DNA of 64,000 nucleotides, from assembly GCA_019359325.1 (NCBI GenBank), contig JAHHHN010000001.1, forward strand, positions 682,001 to 746,000, read 5' to 3'. The stretch's first letter is position 1. Each line of letters begins with the position of its first letter. Source of the stretch: Mojavia pulchra JT2-VF2 (lineage in GTDB: Bacteria > Cyanobacteriota > Cyanobacteriia > Cyanobacteriales > Nostocaceae). The position numbers and the translations under genes are program-made. Under the pieces are notes generated by a model. That model worked only from the letters and a program-made list of their open reading frames with translations. It was not told the origin of the DNA and made no database searches. Positions 44,531-53,387 of the stretch are shown here, one piece after another.

Positions 44531-44953
44531 ATGAATTCATTAGCTATTCAATTAACACTGCATGGAGCCATAGTTCTACTTATTGGCTTATTATCAGGTA
44601 TTCCATATGGTTATGCTATCACCAAAAAGCAAGATGAAAATATTGCCAGGGGATGGCGTGTAGCACATTCCGGTTTATCAATGGGTGGAACCACAATGAT
44701 TGCATTTTCTGCTGTCTTATCCAATTTGGAATTAAACCCTGTATTTAGCTCGGTTTTGGTGTGGTCGTCTGTGGTTTCAGGATATGGATTTGCTATTGCT
44801 TTACCTTACGGTGCTTGGGTAGGCCATCGCGGTCTTTCTATTGAGGGGCCTAGCCAAAATAAAGTTGTTTATATAGGCAATATGCTTGGTGCAATTGGTT
44901 CATTAATTGGAACTTTAGTGCTAATAATTGGCTGTTTAAAAACTATTTTATAG
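44531..44953 (+). CDS. small four-helix membrane protein, third gene of the TetR-linked operon
   Basis: The 140-residue protein has four hydrophobic stretches (about 8-30, 50-72, 82-105 and 112-135). A conserved-looking loop carries RGWRVAHSGLSMGGTTM, with His47, and KQDEN precedes it. I do not recognise a family with certainty; four-helix bundles with one His in such a loop include styrene-oxide-isomerase-like proteins, which I mention only as an idea to test. It starts 12 bp after fabF, so it belongs to the same operon. Confidence 0.65.
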   Translation: MNSLAIQLTLHGAIVLLIGLLSGIPYGYAITKKQDENIARGWRVAHSGLSMGGTTMIAFSAVLSNLELNPVFSSVLVWSSVVSGYGFAIALPYGAWVGHRGLSIEGPSQNKVVYIGNMLGAIGSLIGTLVLIIGCLKTIL

Positions 44954-45368
44954 AAATAAAAAAGGAATTTTTCTGTAATTTATATGATGTCCGGCAAATC
45001 ACCCTGAATATGTCATTGCGAGTGGAACGAAGTGAAACGACGCAATCGCAAAGTTTTTGGGGTTGCTTCCCTTCGATCGCAATGACGGTTATTTAAACGG
45101 ACATGATATTACAGCATATTTCAGGTAAATGAAATACACGGGTAGGGGAGCCACTCCGTTCGGTCGCCAGACTTGTAGACACCCGGAGGGTGGCTTAAGG
45201 CAGGGTAGGAAGTGGCGTTGCAAAACGGGCGTTGTGCCCGATAACTCATGGGGGAACTGTATTTTGCAAAACTAGCAATAATTAATAAAACATAATAATA
45301 AATCATTAGCGATCGCTTGTGCTTTAGGCAGTTTTAAAACTGAACTGTATTGATTTATAGCGCGTTTA
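44954..45368. repeat. gap with MITE-like repeat copy B and a second repeat family
   Basis: 44982-45109 is a 128-bp copy of the element at 39256-39381, with the same inverted ends (ATATGATGTCCGG, CGGACATGATATT). 45123-45150 is a copy of the AGGTAAATGAAATACAC.GGTAGGGG repeat seen at 3211 and 63561. The gap also has GGTAGGAAGTGGCG and similar fragments. No gene is visible. Confidence 0.65.
44982..45109. repeat. MITE-like palindromic repeat, copy B
   Basis: 128 bp, near-identical to 39256-39381 (ATGTCATTGCGAGTGGAACG and AAACGACGCAATCGCAA are shared word for word). It ends GGTTATTTAAACGGACATGATATT, with its start ATATGATGTCCGGCAAATCACC as the inverted partner. Both copies are between genes, so it is likely a non-autonomous mobile element or a dispersed palindromic repeat. 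Confidence 0.75.
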
Positions 45369-48300
45369 TCAACGTTGAATCAGTGTCAAAATTGCTTGTA
45401 CTAACTCATCGGGTTCAACTGGCTTAGTCAAATGCTTTTGAAACCCTACTTCAAAAGCTTGCTGCTGATGAATTTCTCCAGCATAAGCAGTTAGGGCGAT
45501 CGCCGGAATTTGCCCTCCCTGCTCTGGTGGTAAAGTTCTCACTTGCTTCATTAACATATAACCATTAATTTCTGGCATCCCAATATCGCTCAACAGCACA
45601 TCTGGCTGCGATTCAATTAAAATAGCAAGTGCTTCGGTTGCTGAAGTCGCTGTTAATACCCTTGCCCCAGACTGTTTTAACAAAAAGGCCACAAACTCTC
45701 GCGTATCAGTATCATCATCTACTACCAAAACCTGGATACCATCGAGATCGCAGGATTGCTTTGTTAGTTCACCATCCTGATCGGTCGGTGATTGAGTGGA
45801 CATGAGTGGCAGGCTCACGGTAAAGGTGGCCCCTAATCCCTCGCCTGGACTTGTTACTTGCACCGTTCCGCCATGAAGTTCGACCAAGTGACGGGCGATC
45901 GCTAGCCCTAAACCTAATCCGCCAAACTTGCGTGTGGTCGTACTATCAGCTTGACGGAAGTATTCAAACACATGAGGCAGAAACTCAGGATGGATGCCTC
46001 TACCAGTGTCGCTCACAGTAATGAGAGCTTGATTGCCAACGTACTCCAATCGTACTGCTACACTACCTCCTGTTGGTGTGAACTTCACCGCATTGGAGAG
46101 GAGATTCCAGACAACTTGCTGTAAGCGGTTTGCATCACCCAAGACTGGACTCAACTGGGGAGCGAGAGTTTTTTCGATGTTAATAGATTTGGCTTCCGCA
46201 GCTAGATGCACTGTTTCAATAGCCGCTTGAATGGTTGATATCAGATTGACTGGAGAAACATTAAGACTGAGCTTACCTTGGAGAATGCGAGAAACATCCA
46301 GCAAATCTTCAATCAGTTCCGATTGTAACTTGGCATTGCGTTCGATGGTTGCCAGGGCTTGCGCCATCTTGACCTCATCCAACTTACGAGTTTGGAGTAG
46401 TCTTGACCAGCCGAGAATCGGGTTGAGGGGCGATCGCAACTCATGAGATAAAACAGCCAAGAATTCATCCTTAATCCGGTTGGCTTGGGCTAACTCCTCA
46501 GCTCGCTGCTGTAACTCTGCAACCAAACGGGCACGTTCTAAAGCTGTGGCAACTTGGTCGCAAACTGTATGCATTAGGGATAACTCACTTAGCTGAAAGC
46601 AAGAGCGATCGCGGGTACCAAAGGAGAGAGTGCCAATAAACTGCCCTTGAGAAACTAAAGGGTAACAAGCATAAGCTTTAATTCCTAAAGACCGAATCAG
46701 TTCAGTACTTAGGTCGGTTGATTGCTGGATATTTTCTGCAACCATCGGCTGTTTGATCAATGCAACCATTCCACATATTGCTTGACCTAACTCCAACCAC
46801 TCAATTTTCTCAGCAACTTGCTGGGATATCCCACCATAAGCATGTAATCGCAAACGTTGTTGTTTTTGTTCTACCAAATAGTTGAAGTAAAATTCCAGCT
46901 TTAGATGGGCAGAGAGTTTTTTGAACAAGTTGTTAATGAAGGTTTGCGGCTGCTCGTGTAAGAGTAGGTCACTAGCGACTTCAGCAAGTAGTGCTAATTT
47001 TTCATTACTCTGTTGTAAAGCTGCTTCTGCTTGCTTGCGTTCGCGGAGCGCAGCTTGTTGTTCGCTGATGTCCTGAATCAAGGCCACAAAGCCTGTGACA
47101 TCGCCTTGTTCGCTAAAGTGAGGGATGTAGGTTGCACTGATGTAGCGCTTTCCCACTGCCGGATAGGTAACTTCGCACTCAAAACTTACCCGGTGCCCTG
47201 TTAATGCTGCTGCAACATAAGGACGAATACTCTCCCAAGAAGCTTCACCTAACACTTCTCGTAAGTGTAGACCATAGAATTCCGCGCAGGGACGCCCAAA
47301 CCATTCCTCGTAAGCTCGATTGTTATAGCGGTAACAACCATTGACATCAATAAAGGAAATTAAGGCAGGTATTGCATTAGTCACCTGTTGTAACTGTTCT
47401 TCTTTCTGCTTTAATTCCTCTAGTAAGCCTTCGATTTGCTGCCGTGCCCGAACCTGAGCCGTTACATCAATTCCATGAGTAAGAATGCCTTCAATTTCCC
47501 CTTCAGCATTCCTCAAGGGTAGATAAACAAAATTGAAAAAGCCTTCAACTAGATTTCCGTTTCCTTCGGCATCCCAGCGCGATAGGCATTCGTCATATCT
47601 GATTGTTTCACCTGTGCGGTACACATGATCGTGAACATCGAAGTATATCTGACCTTCCATTTCTGGAAAAGCCTCACGGTCGGTTTTACCGATAATATCT
47701 TCCGATCGCCCTGTAACCCTGAGAAAGGTTGGATTAGCAAACTCGATCACCTGCTCTGGGCCTGTTAAGACAGCAAACAACGCAGGTAGCTGCACAAAAA
47801 TTTCCTTGAGTCGTCTGTGTTGTGACTTTGCCTCTAATCGTGCTGTCTGTTCAAGTTCCAGTAGGCGATCGCGCTCCGCCTCTGCTTGCTTACGTTTTGT
47901 AATGTCTCGAAAATACGTTGATAGGCCTGTTGGCAATGGCTTGATACGAATTGCAAACCACTTGTTTAACTCGGAACAAAAATCTTCGTACTCAATAGGT
48001 ATTTGTTCCGTCATTGCTTTGTGGTAAAGGGTATAAGCCTGTGTGCCGATTAGGGAAGGAAACACATCCCAAGCACTTCTACCCAAAAGTTCTGAGCGAG
48101 ACTTGCCCAAAAGCACTTCTGCATGGCTGTTAACAATGGTGTAGCGCCATTCGGTATCTACACAAATCAAGGCATCTGGTAAACTTTCAAAAATATCAAT
48201 TAATTTTTGATTGGTAGCTTGCAGCGATCGCTGTGCCTGTAATCGAGCTTTCTGCTCTTGTAAAAATTGCTCACTAAGTTCCTGTTCTCGTTCTCTGCTC

Positions 48301-48392
48301 TCGTTCTCTGATACTTCAAGTGCCTGAACCCGTTCGCGTAATTGTGCTATTTCATCTAAAAGCTGCTCTTTAGTTTTATCTGTATCTTCCAT
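45369..48392 (-). CDS. hybrid sensor histidine kinase/response regulator with three PAS and one GAF domain
   Basis: From the ATG at 48392 the protein has 1007 residues; a TTG 42 bases upstream would add 14. A coiled coil covers residues 5-60, then PAS domains at about 65-170, 195-320 and 335-455 (the second and third have long insertions such as KRYISATYIPHFSEQGDVTGF). A GAF domain follows near 470-620, then HisKA (LSHELRSPLNPILGW), HATPase (NLLSNAVKFTP, DTGRGI, GLGLAI) and a C-terminal receiver with Asp in LLSDIGMPEING. There is no membrane segment, so it is a soluble sensor. It may relay phosphate to its own receiver and onward. Signals are unknown. Confidence 0.9.
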   Translation of the reverse strand: MEDTDKTKEQLLDEIAQLRERVQALEVSENESREREQELSEQFLQEQKARLQAQRSLQATNQKLIDIFESLPDALICVDTEWRYTIVNSHAEVLLGKSRSELLGRSAWDVFPSLIGTQAYTLYHKAMTEQIPIEYEDFCSELNKWFAIRIKPLPTGLSTYFRDITKRKQAEAERDRLLELEQTARLEAKSQHRRLKEIFVQLPALFAVLTGPEQVIEFANPTFLRVTGRSEDIIGKTDREAFPEMEGQIYFDVHDHVYRTGETIRYDECLSRWDAEGNGNLVEGFFNFVYLPLRNAEGEIEGILTHGIDVTAQVRARQQIEGLLEELKQKEEQLQQVTNAIPALISFIDVNGCYRYNNRAYEEWFGRPCAEFYGLHLREVLGEASWESIRPYVAAALTGHRVSFECEVTYPAVGKRYISATYIPHFSEQGDVTGFVALIQDISEQQAALRERKQAEAALQQSNEKLALLAEVASDLLLHEQPQTFINNLFKKLSAHLKLEFYFNYLVEQKQQRLRLHAYGGISQQVAEKIEWLELGQAICGMVALIKQPMVAENIQQSTDLSTELIRSLGIKAYACYPLVSQGQFIGTLSFGTRDRSCFQLSELSLMHTVCDQVATALERARLVAELQQRAEELAQANRIKDEFLAVLSHELRSPLNPILGWSRLLQTRKLDEVKMAQALATIERNAKLQSELIEDLLDVSRILQGKLSLNVSPVNLISTIQAAIETVHLAAEAKSINIEKTLAPQLSPVLGDANRLQQVVWNLLSNAVKFTPTGGSVAVRLEYVGNQALITVSDTGRGIHPEFLPHVFEYFRQADSTTTRKFGGLGLGLAIARHLVELHGGTVQVTSPGEGLGATFTVSLPLMSTQSPTDQDGELTKQSCDLDGIQVLVVDDDTDTREFVAFLLKQSGARVLTATSATEALAILIESQPDVLLSDIGMPEINGYMLMKQVRTLPPEQGGQIPAIALTAYAGEIHQQQAFEVGFQKHLTKPVEPDELVQAILTLIQR

Positions 48393-48667
48393 GTATGAAT
48401 CGTTGCTTTCGATCAACTTTGAAACAGCACTCAACGGGGAAACGGAATTATTACTTGTTCTTTAACTGATATATCTTAGATAGTTGCACTAAACAACTGA
48501 CGGAAGATAGATACTATAAACAGTTGTCAAAAGCCAGTTAGGATAGCCTTAAAGTAATATGTACAGTTATTAGCTTGACCCCTATACTAGCCTCAGCAGT
48601 TTAGATCATAGAATCAGAAAAAACTTACGGGTAAAATTGGTACATAAACTTAGTGGAGATTTCAACA

Positions 48668-50920
48668 TTAAGTTCTCTGTTTATTGTGCAACACCTTGAT
48701 TGAGTTGTAGAGTGCGCTTAACTGTTTCTCGACTGCTGGCGGTTGATTTGTAAAGCGAATAACAAAACTATCTGATGTTGATTGTGCCAAAATTTTACCA
48801 TAGATGTCTTCACTAAATTGTGCAGAGGCATTAGGCACAATTAGGTTCAGCTTGAGATTAGTTAAAGGTGCTAAAATCTTAGATACTCCATCTTGATAAA
48901 TGCAGATTTCAGCCCCCTTTGACGAAAGCTTGATTAGTCTTCCCTTCATCATGATGTTATCAATATGTTTGCCATCTAAAGCTGTATATTGCAACGGCAA
49001 TGCTTCAGGTAAAGTCAAAAATATTTCTTCCTCTTTAGGCAGGTAAAAGTTATATTTTCCACCAATACCGCCAATTTGATAAATTGTGAGTGGCTGATGT
49101 ACACCTTTTGGCTGTACCACTTGTTGCCCATCAATTCTAAGTAATGAGCCTACCTCTTTTAAAGTTGATTCTGAAACGAAAATTTGTCCCCCAACGGTAT
49201 ATGATTCGATGCGATAGGTGAGATTAACTTGGTCGCCAACAATACCATATTTAGTACGTTTCTCAGAGCCAATGTTGCCTACCACAACTTCACCAGTATT
49301 AATGCCAATACCCATTTCGAGATGAGGTAATCCTAATTGTTGCATGGTTTTGTTAACAGGCTCCATAGCTAACTGCATAGCCACAGCGCAAGCGATCGCT
49401 CTGGTGGCGTCGTCTTCTCTAACGGTGGGAGCGCCAAAAAGAACCAAGATACCATCCCCCATGAATTCATCAATAGTTCCTTGGTGCTGGGTAATCACAT
49501 CAGCCATGTATCCCAAGTAGAGATTGATGATTTTAATTACTTCTTCAGCGGGTAAGCGTTCAGATACGGCCGTGAATCCGCGCAAATCAGAGGTGAGGAT
49601 AGTAATCTTGCGTCGCTCACCTCCTAATTTGAGCCCTTCAGGACTTTCTAATAAATTGGCAACTACTTCAGTAGTTAAGTAACGACCAAAGGTTTTGCGA
49701 ATTGCTCCTGCAGTTTTAGCTAGGTAAGCAGTTACCGCGATCGCACTTCCGACCAGAGCTAATAATGGTGGTACAACTGGTATCCACCAGCCTCCTAAAA
49801 AAGCTAAAAAAGTCATACCAATTAAAGCGATCGCTGCGAGAAAAGGAGCTACAACCTTATGAAATGAAAGCTTGCTCAGTCCGCCAGTGTATCGCAATTG
49901 CCAAATCAGATTAGCACCCACTCCAGACCATAACAAAATCCACAGCCATTCCCATAGTTCAGGCAAAGTTTTGATTAAGGGACGCCCATCAAGTACAGTG
50001 CTGAGAATTTGGCTGATGAGATTAGCATGGATTTCTACCCTTGGCGTTCTTTCTATCCCCAAAGGAAAACCACTATTGAAGGGAGAGAAAACAAAATCCT
50101 CAAAAATTTCGCCAAAGTTACCAATTAAGATGATGCGATCGCGTCCCCAATCTGATGGTACACGGTCTTTTAATATATCTGCCATCGAAACCGATTGAAA
50201 GTACCTTTTCGGCCCCCGATAGTTAAGCAAAATTTGGTATTTGCTAGCATTAGCTCGCACATAACCGCCATCATTAGCTGCAAAAGCCGGAAATAATTTT
50301 TTTCCCAATTGATAAGTTGACGACTCAATATTTGGAGAACTAATTCCTTCTTTTTGCAAATAATTTAAAGCTAAAAGCATTCCAAAGCTCCAAAGCTTTT
50401 TGTTCTTGCGATCGCTTACAGACAAAAAGCCGCGTCGGACTTTGGCATCTGCATCCAAAATTAAACCATTACCACCTACTTGACCTTTAGCTTTCAACAC
50501 GGGTGATGGAGGAACATCTGCACCAGTCACTTGCTGAATGCCAATTATATTCGTAGCTTTTTGATAAACTTTGACTAGCTCTGCGTGTCCTGGTTCTACA
50601 GGTAAATCGCGGTAAATATCAACTCCAATGGCTCTAGGCTGTTTTGCTTGTAGTTTTACTAGTAACTGAGCCAGGATTTTGTCTGGTATGTAGTCTTGTC
50701 CGACAATTTCATGTAAATCTTGTTCATCAATACCAACAATTACAACGCGATCGTCAAGTGGTTCTTGGGGGCGTAAACGCATATATTGATCAAATGCTGC
50801 CCATTCCAAAAACTGAAGTACACCAGAGAAACGCAGTAAGATAATCAATCCGGTCACGCTAGGAGTGATTATCCATAAACTACGGGTTTGCCAAAGCCAA
50901 TTTCTAAGCTTTGCCCACAT
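48668..50920 (-). CDS. CHASE2 membrane sensor with a class III nucleotide cyclase and a PilZ-like C-terminus
   Basis: The 750-residue protein has one N-terminal membrane helix (12-38), a periplasmic CHASE2 domain (about 45-320), three helices (320-400), a cyclase domain (about 435-610) and a PilZ-like end (about 650-740, LIKLSSKGAEICIY). The cyclase has both metal Asp (D445 in SDLRGFT, D489 in MGDGILV) and the transition-state N566 and R570. The base-selecting positions are unusual: E485 (TIDEFMGD) where adenylate cyclases have Lys, and G559 (KYGIVGD) where they have Asp or Thr. This Glu/Gly pair is like the guanylyl cyclase Cya2 of Synechocystis, so the product may be cGMP. Confidence 0.87.
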   Translation of the reverse strand: MWAKLRNWLWQTRSLWIITPSVTGLIILLRFSGVLQFLEWAAFDQYMRLRPQEPLDDRVVIVGIDEQDLHEIVGQDYIPDKILAQLLVKLQAKQPRAIGVDIYRDLPVEPGHAELVKVYQKATNIIGIQQVTGADVPPSPVLKAKGQVGGNGLILDADAKVRRGFLSVSDRKNKKLWSFGMLLALNYLQKEGISSPNIESSTYQLGKKLFPAFAANDGGYVRANASKYQILLNYRGPKRYFQSVSMADILKDRVPSDWGRDRIILIGNFGEIFEDFVFSPFNSGFPLGIERTPRVEIHANLISQILSTVLDGRPLIKTLPELWEWLWILLWSGVGANLIWQLRYTGGLSKLSFHKVVAPFLAAIALIGMTFLAFLGGWWIPVVPPLLALVGSAIAVTAYLAKTAGAIRKTFGRYLTTEVVANLLESPEGLKLGGERRKITILTSDLRGFTAVSERLPAEEVIKIINLYLGYMADVITQHQGTIDEFMGDGILVLFGAPTVREDDATRAIACAVAMQLAMEPVNKTMQQLGLPHLEMGIGINTGEVVVGNIGSEKRTKYGIVGDQVNLTYRIESYTVGGQIFVSESTLKEVGSLLRIDGQQVVQPKGVHQPLTIYQIGGIGGKYNFYLPKEEEIFLTLPEALPLQYTALDGKHIDNIMMKGRLIKLSSKGAEICIYQDGVSKILAPLTNLKLNLIVPNASAQFSEDIYGKILAQSTSDSFVIRFTNQPPAVEKQLSALYNSIKVLHNKQRT

Positions 50921-51253
50921 TGAAGCATACCAAAATTATTTTTTACTGTATTGTGCTAACGTAAAATAATTGAATCGTAAATGATGTGCAACCCATTTGG
51001 TTAAAAACTTATCAAAGCGTAACTATACTTTTTTATAACTTTTATATCTAATCTTCTGCATTTATTTTCTACTGCATTTACATTTTTTCCACATGGTTGT
51101 TTTTAAAATACCTAGAGTAACTTATAAAAGTTATTGTTTGATAAGTATCAAATGTTAGTATTTTTTATTCATAGTGTTGCAGAATCAAAAGTTAAATTTG
51201 CTCACCAGTTAAAACCTCTAATTAAAACTGACAACAATTATTTAATGGACAGA
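50921..51253. other. 330-bp gap with promoter of the cyclase gene and 3' side of the tRNA
   Basis: The gap is AT-rich and contains no visible gene or repeat. The cyclase promoter lies in its first half (minus strand). Nothing else can be supported. Confidence 0.4.
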
Positions 51254-51326
51254 TGGAGAATAACGGATTTGAACCGATGACCTCTGCGGTGCGATCGCAG
51301 CGCTCTACCAGCTGAGCTAATTCCCC
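51254..51326 (-). tRNA. tRNA-Ala (anticodon CGC)
   Basis: On the minus strand the sequence folds into a cloverleaf. Acceptor stem GGGGAAT/ATTCTCC (7 bp) with a G3-U70 pair, the main alanine identity element. D-arm GCTC...GAGC; anticodon stem CTGCG/CGCAG with loop ATCGCAC, which gives the anticodon CGC. The T-arm is ATCGG/CCGTT with loop TTCAAAT; its second pair is a T-T mismatch. CCA is not encoded. The octamer GCGATCGC (HIP1) covers the anticodon stem and loop, which is unusual. Confidence 0.93.
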
Positions 51327-51398
51327 TTAATCAGTGTTGAGTGCTGAGTTATGATAAATATCACTCGCTAGCTCAATACCTGATCACCATAGAGTATT

Positions 51399-52151
51399 CT
51401 AACATTCAGTTACCGATGGCTGAGGCTGTTTCTGAGAATAAACTTCCTGCACTCGTTCAAGTTCCAAGTCACTAAGATAATCTACAGTCCAGTTACAGCA
51501 ACGCTGGAGCATATGAAATGGGTAAGTATTCGCTACACCAACTACCTGCATTTGCGCTCGTTTTGCCGCTTGGATGCCGGCTGGGGTATCTTCAATTGCC
51601 AAACACTCTTGTGGTTGCAAGTTTAAATCGGGATATTCTCGATTCAGGCGTTCTACTGCCAAGAGATAACCATCTGGTTCTGGTTTGCTGGTGTTGATAT
51701 CATCTCCTGCTACTATGACTTTAAAATGTTCCGCCAGCTTGGCACGGTTAAGTACTAAGTCTATTTCTTTGCGAATCGCACCACTGACTAATCCTAGTTT
51801 TAAATTGCGCGAATCTCCTGTGGAGATGCTTCGCGATCGCAGCTGAAATATCAAGTCGTCTAAACCTGGATACAAAGGCAATTTTTCGATTTTCTCTAGT
51901 TCCAGCACATATTTTTCTGCCTTTCGGTTGAGCAACTGAGTTACATATTCTTCAGTGACGATACGGCTGCGATTAGCCAGCAGTTGTTGAAAACAAGCGC
52001 GATCGCTGCGTCCTAAAGAAGCTTGGCGCTCGTTTGCCCGTTGGGGCTGGAGATTTTCCTCAACAAGAATCTCGTCTATCAACTGTAGGTGAATTCGTTC
52101 ATCGTTGATGATGACACCATTAAAATCAAATAAAACTGCCTTTAAACTCAT
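51399..52151 (-). CDS. HAD-superfamily hydrolase (beta-phosphoglucomutase/phosphatase-like)
   Basis: The 250-residue protein has the HAD core and a helical cap (about 20-95). Motif I reads FDFNGVI, so the nucleophile Asp (D9) is present but the general acid Asp two residues on is Asn. Motif II is LVSGAI, motif III includes KPEPDGYL with the conserved Lys, and motif IV is IEDTPAG. It would be a phosphatase or phosphomutase with altered catalysis. It overlaps the upstream methyltransferase gene by four bases (ATGA). Confidence 0.85.
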   Translation of the reverse strand: MSLKAVLFDFNGVIINDERIHLQLIDEILVEENLQPQRANERQASLGRSDRACFQQLLANRSRIVTEEYVTQLLNRKAEKYVLELEKIEKLPLYPGLDDLIFQLRSRSISTGDSRNLKLGLVSGAIRKEIDLVLNRAKLAEHFKVIVAGDDINTSKPEPDGYLLAVERLNREYPDLNLQPQECLAIEDTPAGIQAAKRAQMQVVGVANTYPFHMLQRCCNWTVDYLSDLELERVQEVYSQKQPQPSVTEC

Positions 52152-53062
52152 GCTCTTATGCCAAAAGCTGGGGAACCAAGTCCCTCTAAATCATGATCCA
52201 CTGTGATATCTGTAGATTTTGACACGTAATGCCGAACTTTTTTTTGGCTAGTTACATCTTCTTTAGAAATCGGTTTGATGCCGCTAGTTATCTGATGTAA
52301 CCACCAAATATCATGGCTTAGCAATGCTTCAAATCCCGCTTTGCTCATACTCTCATCCACATTGAGAGTGGCATACTCACGGAGATATGGCTCTTCAATA
52401 ACATCATTCAGCCATTCCAGCTGACGTAGACCCCTTTGATTACCATCTAAAATTAATACTTGTCCACCAACTACCAGCAACCGGAAGCATTCTTGCAAAA
52501 TTGCTTGGGATACGGCAGCTGGGATTTCCCGAAATAGTAAAGAAGCTGTTACTAAATCAAAAGAAGCATTAGGAAACGCTGTTTTCTCTGCATTGCCATG
52601 TCGCCAGAGTATGTCTAAACCAGTACTTGTGGCTTTATGTTCTGCCCTTACCAACATATAAGGGGATAAATCTAGTCCTATGACTTCTGCTTGGGGAAAA
52701 GCTTGTTTGAGCATTAAGGTAGTAGAACCTGTACCACAACCCAAGTCAAGTATGCGTCGTGGCTGTACTTTAATCGCATCAATTAAAGCCTGACGTACTA
52801 GGGTTTCATTGGGAGGCAAAAGGTACTGGATAATTGGATCGTAGGAAACTACTACCTTCGGGTTGAGATATCCACCCTCCATCCCCCGAAATTTGTAGTT
52901 ACTGTAGTAATAGGGTATTGCAACATCAGCTCGTCGGAAGCGATCGCTCTGTTTCTCCCAGTCAATACTCAGAGCATAACGTTCTAACCCCTCTTCATCG
53001 ATTAAAAGACGTACTACAGGGGATAATAAATTTTCCCAGATTGGATTTTGAGGAACCGCCAT
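52148..53062 (-). CDS. class I SAM-dependent methyltransferase
   Basis: The 304-residue enzyme has motif I LDLGCGTGSTTLMLKQAFP (near residue 105), the D/E of motif II (EVIGLDLSPYM) and motif III/IV (WRHGNAEKTAFPNASFDLVTASLLFREIP). It binds S-adenosylmethionine and methylates an unknown substrate. It ends with an ATGA overlap into the HAD gene, so the two form an operon. The N-terminal 90 residues are unusual for this family and may bind the substrate. Confidence 0.88.
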   Translation of the reverse strand: MAVPQNPIWENLLSPVVRLLIDEEGLERYALSIDWEKQSDRFRRADVAIPYYYSNYKFRGMEGGYLNPKVVVSYDPIIQYLLPPNETLVRQALIDAIKVQPRRILDLGCGTGSTTLMLKQAFPQAEVIGLDLSPYMLVRAEHKATSTGLDILWRHGNAEKTAFPNASFDLVTASLLFREIPAAVSQAILQECFRLLVVGGQVLILDGNQRGLRQLEWLNDVIEEPYLREYATLNVDESMSKAGFEALLSHDIWWLHQITSGIKPISKEDVTSQKKVRHYVSKSTDITVDHDLEGLGSPAFGIRA

Positions 53063-53387
53063 AGGATTGAGCCAGATGTGGATGAGCTATTGCAACCACA
53101 GTAATATTCTTTACAAATTTTAATGTATTCCTGCGAAATCTGCTTTTTCCTCTCAGGCGATCGCTAGAGAATATACTTCAGCCTTTGGTTGACGCTCGTA
53201 ATTCTTTTGTAGTATGCTTGTAATACAAAATCTCCAACCTGGCAGTATTCCTTTAGCCTCACAAAAATTTCAGAAGCTAACAGAAATATCATGCAAAAAA
53301 TAAAATAATACTGCTATTTAGCAAAAATATGCGTAATTTCGCGCAATATTCCAAAATTAACCATAAAAATTCAAAATAGAGAAAATT
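53063..53387. other. 325-bp divergent promoter region before rtcB
   Basis: The gap contains a plus-strand promoter candidate (TTGACG at 53189-53194 and TATGCT after 18 bases). TTGTAGTA and TAATACAA (53208-53229) form an imperfect 8-base inverted repeat over the -10 region. A HIP1 site is near 53158. No gene is visible. Confidence 0.45.
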
